Positions 57,916 to 64,000 of a stretch of DNA of 64,000 bases are shown piece by piece. The number at the start of each line of letters is the position of its first letter. Position 1 is the first letter of the stretch. Source of the stretch: Lachnospiraceae bacterium (lineage in GTDB: Bacteria; Bacillota; Clostridia; Lachnospirales; Lachnospiraceae); contig JAFSBX010000097.1 of assembly GCA_017437065.1 (NCBI GenBank), positions 40,002 through 104,001 of the forward strand, written 5' to 3'. A program made the position numbers and the translations under genes. Under the pieces are notes generated by a model, which worked only from the letters and a program-made list of their open reading frames with translations, was not told where the DNA came from and did not search any database.

Positions 57916-59522
57916 TTTTTTTCTACATTTTTTGATAATTTACGGCATATAACACTTTCTCCCATACCAATCAGGATAAATACAACAGGCGTACATATAA
58001 CTTGTTGAAAACTCACCATATTATGTATTGTATATGTAATAATGCATACCGCACTCACCAATGCCGGTTCGTGTTTTTTCCCTTCCTTCAACTGACGAAA
58101 CACTGCCGTAATAAAAACTGTAATATACGGAAGAACCCCGCAGATTCCCAGATTCACCAATGTGGTCAGCCACTCATTATGTGCATTTGTAAGTCGTGCA
58201 TCCCCAAACACATTATATAGTTCGGTAGCAATCTCCCATTCACTGTACACATAACGATAAAAGCAATCCGGACCAACACCCACCATCTTTTCCCTAAATG
58301 TCATCGTAGCGAATGCCTCCACTCCGGCTGTCCATGTAGCACCCCGGCTGTTTCCCCAGTCACTGTCAATAATAAAAGCATCTGTCAGACGGGAATTTTC
58401 TATCGTTTCAGGCATACTGTTATAATAAACAACCAATATTCCCACAACTACTGCTGCCAATAAAACAATGCCTGCAACAATATTCCGTAATATAACCAGC
58501 TTTTCTATTTTTAGCTCCTTATGCTTTATCCAATAACGAAGCACTGTGTAGCACACCACGAATACAGACAATAACAATACACCAAATGAATATTCTGTAA
58601 TTTTTTCTGCAATCGTATTTTGATAATTCATACTTTCCGGAAAAAGACTTTTCAAAACACTAATTACTAATACGCTGACAGCAAACAAAATCATCAGTTC
58701 AAACCAGCGCAATAATCGGTTTTCCTTTCGAAATGATAAGCAGAAAATTGCAAAAATCATTGTTCCCAGAGCCAGAAATCCGCTGCTGCTTCCCTGAACA
58801 ATCCCTGTCATAAAACCTACAATAATATATAGCATTAATCCTGCTTTTATCAGAACGGTATCTCCAATATCACTCCAGTAAAAAACCAAACCGATAGGAA
58901 GTAATACCATCCAGTAACTGCAAAACCAGTTTATATTCCCCAAAGTAGAAATAAAAATCGGATTTGCCCCTTTCATTTCAAAAGGATATATTGAAAAGCG
59001 GTTCAACAGCCCCAAAAGAAATACACAGGATGATACCATCAAAAACAGACTGTACCATACTTTTTCATTTTCAACAAAACGTGATATTACAAAATATATG
59101 GCTACAAACATTAATTGAGATACAGCACCCATATACCACCCTTCCGTCCCCCACAATGCTTCTTCTTTCCATTCTGTACACACAAATGACAAAAAAACGG
59201 CTACACCATACAGCAACATTGCTTTATCTGTAACAGAACATCTAAAATGTTCCTTTCTTCTCCATTTCATAAAAAGCAATAAAAGAACGGCAGGTACGAG
59301 CATTCCAAAACATACCAATCCTACCATCTTAAAAAAATAAAATTTATGAATTCCAATTTCTACATATCCCTTCGGCGCATAAAAAGGAAATACCGCTATA
59401 ATAAATATCAGATACGCGTAAGTAACCGTTTTGGCGTAATTTCCTACACTATTTATCCATTCCTTCCATCGCTCCTGTTCTCCTTTATTCTTATTGCCTG
59501 TTCTTTGCCCCTGTATTTTCAT
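57912..59522 (-). CDS. O-antigen ligase/polymerase-like (Wzy_C) membrane protein
   Basis: The roughly 536-residue protein has about twelve membrane helices and a large loop with the Wzy_C landmarks NSRGATWTAGVEAF, GVGPDCFYRYVYSEWE and NAHNEWLTTLVNLGI. Such proteins polymerise or ligate surface glycans carried on undecaprenyl lipid; in Gram-positives they usually act in capsule or teichoic-type polymer assembly. No glycan genes are next to it. The start at 59522 has GGAG five bases upstream; other ATG codons lie up to 13 codons earlier. Confidence 0.82.
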   Translation of the reverse strand: MKIQGQRTGNKNKGEQERWKEWINSVGNYAKTVTYAYLIFIIAVFPFYAPKGYVEIGIHKFYFFKMVGLVCFGMLVPAVLLLLFMKWRRKEHFRCSVTDKAMLLYGVAVFLSFVCTEWKEEALWGTEGWYMGAVSQLMFVAIYFVISRFVENEKVWYSLFLMVSSCVFLLGLLNRFSIYPFEMKGANPIFISTLGNINWFCSYWMVLLPIGLVFYWSDIGDTVLIKAGLMLYIIVGFMTGIVQGSSSGFLALGTMIFAIFCLSFRKENRLLRWFELMILFAVSVLVISVLKSLFPESMNYQNTIAEKITEYSFGVLLLSVFVVCYTVLRYWIKHKELKIEKLVILRNIVAGIVLLAAVVVGILVVYYNSMPETIENSRLTDAFIIDSDWGNSRGATWTAGVEAFATMTFREKMVGVGPDCFYRYVYSEWEIATELYNVFGDARLTNAHNEWLTTLVNLGICGVLPYITVFITAVFRQLKEGKKHEPALVSAVCIITYTIHNMVSFQQVICTPVVFILIGMGESVICRKLSKNVEKN

Positions 59523-59580
59523 CATTACTCCCATCTGCCTGTCATCATTCATCACTCGCATATTATATCTACGATATATT

Positions 59581-59609
59581 ATTGTATCACTCCCAATAAT
59601 CCGCTACAA
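59581..59609 (-). promoter_or_regulatory. Candidate promoter of the Wzy_C-like gene
   Basis: TTGTAG (59609-59604) and TACAAT (59586-59581) are 17 bases apart on the minus strand, directly after the chemoreceptor terminator. Confidence 0.55.
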
Positions 59610-59668
59610 GAAAAAGAAATGCCGTACAAGCGCCGGCTTACCCTGACGTTTATACGACATTCTTTTTT
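59609..59668 (-). terminator. Terminator after the intact chemoreceptor gene
   Basis: AAAGAATGTCGTATAA pairs with TTGTACGGCATTTCTTT (mismatches and G-U pairs) around a 20-base loop, followed by T. It lies just past the stop codon. Confidence 0.7.
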
Positions 59669-59672
59669 GATT

Positions 59673-61643
59673 CTATACTTTAAATTTATCCGCACTTTCT
59701 TTCAGATTTCTTACCACAAGTGTCAGTTCTTCTGCATTTTCTTTTGTCTTTACTACATGTTTTCGTGTGGTGTCGAATGTATCCGTTAATTCACTTACAT
59801 TTTCTGAAATAGATGTTGTGGTTGCTGCCTGTTGCTGTGTGGTTGCTGCCAGATTTTCCACTACTTCACTCATCTGCTGTATATTTTCCAGCATCACTGC
59901 AATACCATGGTTTGTACTTTCTACCGCTTCATAAATCATATCAAATTCTTTTGCTGTTTTATCCACAAGCACAACACTTTCATCAATTTTTTCCACATTG
60001 TTCCCTGTCTGTTCCACTGTAGTCGTAATAATGCTCTGTACTTGTCCAAGAAGCTGTGCAATATTATCTGCGCTCTGACTTGAATTTTCTGCCAGATTCT
60101 TAATTTCCTGTGCTACAACTGCAAAACCTTTACCAACCTCTCCTGCTCTTGCCGCCTCAATGGATGCATTTAATGCCAGAAGGTTTGTCTGCTCTGCAAT
60201 ATTTTGAATAATTTCCACAATATCATTAATCTGTCTTGTCAGTTCGTTTGCTTCCTGTACCGTAACAGAAAGCTCATCTATGGAACTCTTTACTTCATTA
60301 ATTTCAGCTGTTACATTCTGAATACTGTCTAATCCGGTCTTAGCACTTTCCGCCGTAGCATTTACATTGGCTTTTACGGAATCACTCTCTGATGTCATAT
60401 CATTCACCAGACCACTTAACTCTGTAGCCTTTCCTGCAACATAATCTACCGTTGCTACCATTTGACTTACTGCCTCTGAAATCTGTTCTGCCGATTTTTT
60501 GTTATTTTCTACATTTTCAGACAAAATTCCAGCTGCTTCCACGTTTTCCGCACTGGAATTACCCAGCTGTTCTGCCGCCCTGCTGATATCACCTACTACA
60601 CTTCTGATATTTCCCACACTGTTATTAACAGAACCTATCATCTGTCCAATTTCTGTCTTGTCTTTACTCTGAATGATTCCCGTCAAATCACCATCCGCTA
60701 CTTTCATCATAAAATCATTTACTTCTAATACCGGTTTTAACATGCGTTTAATTACAAAAAGCATAATCACGAAAAGTAATACAAGTGCACCAACCGCAAT
60801 ACCCAAATATACATATCCAATGGTATAGCCGGATGCCATAACTTCTGCATAAGGTGCCAGTATAACAAGTTCCCATTCCACACCACTTATCGTAGCATTC
60901 TTCATCAGATAATTCGTACCGTCAATATCATAGCGTTCCTTTACATTGCCTGCGGCTATATCATCGGAAAGCTCATTATATTTTTCAGGAAGTGCAGTTC
61001 CCAACAGACTCTTATCTTTAATTGCAATAATTTCTCCCTTTCCGTTATAAATAAACGCAATACTGTTTTCGGTTATATTCACATGACTGACAATATCCGC
61101 TAAATCAGTAAGGAACAAATCCCCACCAAGTACACACTTTCCATCCCCAATTTGTCTGGAAAGCGTAATACACATTTGTCCACTGGCAGTATCTTTATAT
61201 ACGTCTGTAAACTGCGTTTCCGCACTTTCCATTGCACTTTGATACCACTCTGTTGCTGTTGGATCAAAATCCTCCGGAAGACTTTCTTCACAACTTGGAT
61301 AATATAAATCTTTATTCGGATATGCAAGATAAATCCCCATTGGCATTGCTGCTATCTTATCCGCCATAACTTCCGTAAATTTTCTGGAATCGCCGGAATT
61401 CAGATTTGTAACGACATACGCACTGTTCTCTAACAGCTGCGTGTTCATGTCAATCCAGTTTTCAACCTCCTGCATGTAACTTTCCGAAGATGCCCCCATC
61501 CATTCCATTGAGCGCGTTTTAATCGTATTAAACGCCATGACGAATGAAAACACAAGTGAACCAATTAATATAAATCCTACCCCAAGCATTAACAGACCAC
61601 TCAGTTTTCCACTTAAACTTTTTACTTTTTCTTCTTTACCCAT
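59673..61643 (-). CDS. Methyl-accepting chemotaxis protein, intact copy
   Basis: The 656-residue receptor has a first membrane helix at about 14-36, a Cache-type sensor of about 240 residues (SSESYMQEVENWIDMNTQLL onward), a second helix near 280-300, a HAMP domain, and an MA signalling domain with the tip [30 protein letters not shown] precedes the ATG by ten bases. Its last 180 codons are closely matched by the truncated copy at 62570-63096, pointing to a tandem duplication. The ligand is unknown. Confidence 0.93.
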   Translation of the reverse strand: MGKEEKVKSLSGKLSGLLMLGVGFILIGSLVFSFVMAFNTIKTRSMEWMGASSESYMQEVENWIDMNTQLLENSAYVVTNLNSGDSRKFTEVMADKIAAMPMGIYLAYPNKDLYYPSCEESLPEDFDPTATEWYQSAMESAETQFTDVYKDTASGQMCITLSRQIGDGKCVLGGDLFLTDLADIVSHVNITENSIAFIYNGKGEIIAIKDKSLLGTALPEKYNELSDDIAAGNVKERYDIDGTNYLMKNATISGVEWELVILAPYAEVMASGYTIGYVYLGIAVGALVLLFVIMLFVIKRMLKPVLEVNDFMMKVADGDLTGIIQSKDKTEIGQMIGSVNNSVGNIRSVVGDISRAAEQLGNSSAENVEAAGILSENVENNKKSAEQISEAVSQMVATVDYVAGKATELSGLVNDMTSESDSVKANVNATAESAKTGLDSIQNVTAEINEVKSSIDELSVTVQEANELTRQINDIVEIIQNIAEQTNLLALNASIEAARAGEVGKGFAVVAQEIKNLAENSSQSADNIAQLLGQVQSIITTTVEQTGNNVEKIDESVVLVDKTAKEFDMIYEAVESTNHGIAVMLENIQQMSEVVENLAATTQQQAATTTSISENVSELTDTFDTTRKHVVKTKENAEELTLVVRNLKESADKFKV

Positions 61644-61692
61644 TTCTCATATACTCCTTTTTGCTACCACCATTTTTTAATACCGCCTTCTC

Positions 61693-62364
61693 TTAAACCT
61701 GTTGGAAAATTTCTCCCTTAGGTTCTGTCTGAAATTCCATCTTCTTTTTTGTCTTTGGATGCATAAAAGTCAGTCCCGCAGCACACAATGCCACATTCCG
61801 CACTTCCATCTCTTTTGATTTCTGTTTAGATTCCTCTGTTCCATACTTCGCATCTCCAAGCAACGGAAAACCGGCATTGGCCATCTGTACCCGTATTTGA
61901 TGATGTCTTCCTGTTACTAATGAAATTTCTAATAAAGACATATCATTTTCTGCATTATATGTAACTGTTTTCACCCAAAGCTCTGCCCTTTTTGCCCCGT
62001 TTTCTTTTTCTTCCGCTATCCTGGACATGTTTGTTTTATTATCCTTCACCAGATAATCTTCCAGTTTCGTTTCTTCCGGAAATCCTTTTCCGGAAACTAC
62101 GGCAAAATATTGCTTGTTCAAAATATTACTTGTCAATTGTCTGCTCAGTTCTTTCGCTGCATACGCTGTCTTTGCAAACACAAGCAACCCTTCTACCGGC
62201 TGATCCAAACGATGAATTAACCCAAGATAGGAATTTCCACCAAGATAATTTTTAATCTCACTTACTAAGTCCTTCTGCCCTACTCTTCCGGTCTGTGTAG
62301 CAAGACCGGCGGGCTTATGGCAGACAAGAATGTCATTATCTTCAAATACAATTCTCTCTTTCAA
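61693..62364 (-). CDS. RluA-family RNA pseudouridine synthase
   Basis: The 223-residue enzyme converts uridine to pseudouridine in RNA. The catalytic Asp54 lies in GLIHRLDQPVEGLLVFAKT, and GRHHQIRVQMANAGFPLLGDAKYG is the family motif II. There is no S4 domain, so it is a short stand-alone RluA form; whether it acts on rRNA or tRNA cannot be told. Gln follows the catalytic Asp, where the usual form is HRLDxxTSG: here PVEG replaces TSG. It sits between the two chemoreceptor copies, so the duplication is not strictly adjacent. Confidence 0.88.
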   Translation of the reverse strand: MKERIVFEDNDILVCHKPAGLATQTGRVGQKDLVSEIKNYLGGNSYLGLIHRLDQPVEGLLVFAKTAYAAKELSRQLTSNILNKQYFAVVSGKGFPEETKLEDYLVKDNKTNMSRIAEEKENGAKRAELWVKTVTYNAENDMSLLEISLVTGRHHQIRVQMANAGFPLLGDAKYGTEESKQKSKEMEVRNVALCAAGLTFMHPKTKKKMEFQTEPKGEIFQQV

Positions 62365-62518
62365 ATATATATCCCCTTTCTTTGTTTTTTCGTTTTTTTT
62401 CGTATTTAATAAATTCTATCATATAAGAATTATATTACACAACTCCTTTTTTCTGTATTTATTCATATATTTACTCATTTTTTTGTGGGAAACTTTTAAA
62501 CATTTTAACCTTTTTCAC

Positions 62519-62558
62519 AAAAAAAGTAGCCTGCCCCAATATGCAAACTACTTTTTTA
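62519..62558 (-). terminator. Terminator after the truncated chemoreceptor
   Basis: AAAAAAGTAG pairs with CTACTTTTTT around an 18-base loop, ending in T. It lies just past the stop codon of the pseudogene. Confidence 0.65.
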
Positions 62559-62569
62559 TATTTCCACTC

Positions 62570-63096
62570 TTACACTTTAAACTTATCCGCACTTTCTTTC
62601 AGCTTCTTAACTACCTGTGTCAATTCCTCCGCATTTGCTTTGGTTTTCACTACATTCTCCTGTGTTGTTACAAAAGTGCCTGTCAATTCGCTTATATTTT
62701 CGGAAATTGAGGTTGTGGTTGCTGCCTGTTCCTCTGTGGTTGCTGCCAGGTTTTCTGCCACATCACTCATCTGTTGTATATTCTCTAACAATATTTCAAT
62801 GCCTTTGTTCGTGTTTTCTACCGCTTCATAAATCATATCAAACTCTTTAGCGGTCTTATCCACAAGTACGGCACTTTCATCAATTTTCTCTACATTGTAG
62901 CCGGTCTGCTCTACCGTTGTTGTAATGATTGCCTGTACCTGTCCAAGAAGCTCTGCAATATTGTCTGCACTTCTACCGGAATTCTCTGCCAGATTTTTAA
63001 TTTCCTGTGCGACAACCGCAAAACCTTTACCTACTTCTCCTGCTCTTGCCGCTTCAATAGACGCATTTAATGCAAGTAAGTTGGTTTCTTCTGCAC
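62570..63096 (-). pseudogene. 5'-truncated methyl-accepting chemotaxis protein
   Basis: About 175 codons match the C-terminal signalling domain of the chemoreceptor at 59673-61643 ([20 protein letters not shown] to KESADKFKV). The match begins near 63096, at the Ala-Glu before the hairpin tip; upstream sequence (HIFEG on the minus strand) is unrelated. Sensor, membrane helices and HAMP are missing, so it cannot be a working receptor. A short in-frame ATG inside it could still give a cytoplasmic fragment. Confidence 0.88.
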
Positions 63097-63137
63097 CCTC
63101 AAATATATGAGCAAAAGTGCCGTAAATCAGCTTATGA

Positions 63138-63566
63138 CTTTACGAAATTGGTGCGACGGTGTCGAACCAATTTGAAACAAAGCCAGAAGTTTTGGTAAGC
63201 AATCTCTCATTTTCCCACATTAGGGAAATTATGGTAATTGAAGATTCTTTTGAAAGATTTTTTTATGAAACAGAATGTATGAAATGCAATTGGAGCGTAA
63301 GAGAACTTCGTAGGCAAATAAAAACAAATCTGTTTGTAAGAGCCGGAATCAGCAAGAAACCGGAGCTATTATTGACAAAGTCCGTAGATAACGCAACTTC
63401 AAATGCTTTAACCATCAAAGACCCGTTTACCTTCGAGTTTCTTGGTTTGGATGCCAAAGAAGCTGTAAGCGAATCCGATTTAGAACAGACATTGATGGAC
63501 CATTTGCCGGATAAGAGGAAATTGGAGGAATTTATGTTGAAAGAATTGGAAGAAATGGGAATGTAA
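63138..63566 (+). pseudogene. Remnant of a DUF1016/YhcG-type nuclease gene
   Basis: The frame opens after a TGA at 63135 and reads through NLSFSHIREIMVIEDSFERF and CNWSVRELRRQIKTNLFVR, then IKDPFTFEFLGL, which are the middle of YhcG-type proteins. After ESDLEQTLMDHL it jumps to LPDKRKLEEFMLKELEEM, which resembles the extreme C-terminus of the family. The PD-(D/E)XK nuclease core that should lie between is missing, and the N-terminal half is absent too. A GTG at 63159 would give 135 residues, but no ribosome site supports it. Confidence 0.75.
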
Positions 63567-63598
63567 CTGTAGAAAAGCTCGTGAAGCTTTGAATTTTG

Positions 63599-63640
63599 CA
63601 GAGGATATCATAAAGAAATCTGTCTTTATGATATCCTCTT
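63599..63640. terminator. Strong hairpin between the DUF1016 remnant and the transporter gene
   Basis: GAGGATATCATAAAGA and TCTTTATGATATCCTC pair perfectly (16 bp) around six bases, followed by TTTC on the plus strand. It lies where two convergent genes end. Confidence 0.65.
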
Positions 63641-63643
63641 TCA

Positions 63644-64000
63644 CTATATAGAATATAGTACCATGCCCAAACAGGCAGAACTTAAAATCAATACAATAGG
63701 AGAGGTTTCAGTATGTTTTTTTGCTTTCACTATAAATTGTAAAATAAATATAATGGAAAGTATTATAAGCCCTCTTATGTCCAAGGAAACTGGGGATTCA
63801 AACTGTTGTATACTAAAAATTGTACTGAAAAACAATATTATGGATGTAGATAAAATTAAGCCAATAACGCATGGTCTGATGCCACTCAAAAAAGCCTGAA
63901 CACCTTTATATTTAAGCAGATTGCGAATAAGAGTTGCAACCAGCAAAATGATGATAAAGGATGGAAGCACAACTCCCAAGGTGGCAATGAAAGAGCCAAG
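63644..64000 (-). CDS. Chromate transporter (ChrA/CHR family), partial
   Basis: The visible C-terminal 118 residues are highly hydrophobic with about four helices. The stretch GSFIATLGVVLPSFIIILL, followed by VQAFLSGIRPCVIGLI, matches the end of a CHR domain. The frame is open to the window edge, so the start lies outside. Short CHR proteins usually occur as pairs of half-length genes; the partner may be upstream. Family members export chromate, though many have no proven substrate. Confidence 0.82.
   Translation of the reverse strand, partial: LGSFIATLGVVLPSFIIILLVATLIRNLLKYKGVQAFLSGIRPCVIGLILSTSIILFFSTIFSIQQFESPVSLDIRGLIILSIIFILQFIVKAKKHTETSPIVLILSSACLGMVLYSI

Overview
The window reads as chromosome of a low-GC, anaerobic, glycan-degrading Firmicute of the family Lachnospiraceae, most like Roseburia, Agathobacter or Butyrivibrio. 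This is inferred from protein families and gene order, not from a marker gene. Pointers are a modular GH10 xylanase with surface repeats, a beta-mannan uptake locus matching the known Roseburia intestinalis layout (two GH130 phosphorylases, 2-epimerase, GH36, a CE17-like esterase, a mannooligosaccharide ABC transporter), class I heat-shock control by CIRCE/HrcA, and an hprK-glcK-murB-rapZ-whiA-HPr cluster. Almost every gene lies on the minus strand. The plus strand carries only an AraC-type regulator, a cyclophilin and a broken DUF1016 fragment.

Layout. 1-9.6 kb: the start of a chemoreceptor, a 1778-residue secreted xylanase, and two GH43 enzymes in an overlapping pair. 9.6-14.7 kb: the chaperone operon hrcA-grpE-dnaK-dnaJ with a perfect CIRCE and a clear promoter. 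14.85-15.25 kb: a 54-bp tandem repeat array. 15.4-22.4 kb: flotillin-like protein, an Rpn-type nuclease with a repeat coiled coil, a DUF6465-like protein, undecaprenyl-diphosphatase overlapping a patatin, and an aminotransferase. 22.6-40.1 kb: the mannan locus. 40.2-44.2 kb: acetyltransferase, cyclophilin, class II aldolase, lipid kinase. 44.2-57.2 kb: carbon-control and cell-wall cluster, uvrC, ftsH, a DUF1846 protein, and proS behind a proline T-box. 57.2-64 kb: lipoprotein, O-antigen-ligase-like membrane protein, an intact chemoreceptor, RluA-type synthase, a truncated second copy of that chemoreceptor, a deleted DUF1016 gene, and a partial chromate transporter.

How it works together. Extracellular mannan fragments would be bound by the solute-binding lipoprotein and imported by two permeases (the ATPase is not in the window). 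Inside, the esterase removes acetyl groups, GH36 removes galactose, the epimerase turns a terminal mannobiosyl unit into mannosyl-glucose, and the two GH130 enzymes phosphorolyse it to mannose-1-phosphate. The last gene fuses a GH1 beta-glycosidase to a mannose-6-phosphate isomerase, so one polypeptide supplies both a trimming hydrolase and the entry step to glycolysis. A phosphomannomutase is needed but is not here. A chemoreceptor lies inside the same gene run. Three promoters in the locus carry the palindrome TTAASTTAA close to the -10 box, in two of them (lacI and the binding-protein gene) at an identical offset, which suggests control by the local LacI-family protein.

The points most worth a second look are the GH1-ManA fusion, the shared operator, the HPr-like protein with Glu at position 15, the duplicated dnaJ terminator flanking the GH43 pair, the 54-bp array, and the decayed chemoreceptor/DUF1016 junction near 63.1 kb. 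I did not find a clearly new defence or mobile system, a CRISPR array, or tRNA/rRNA genes.
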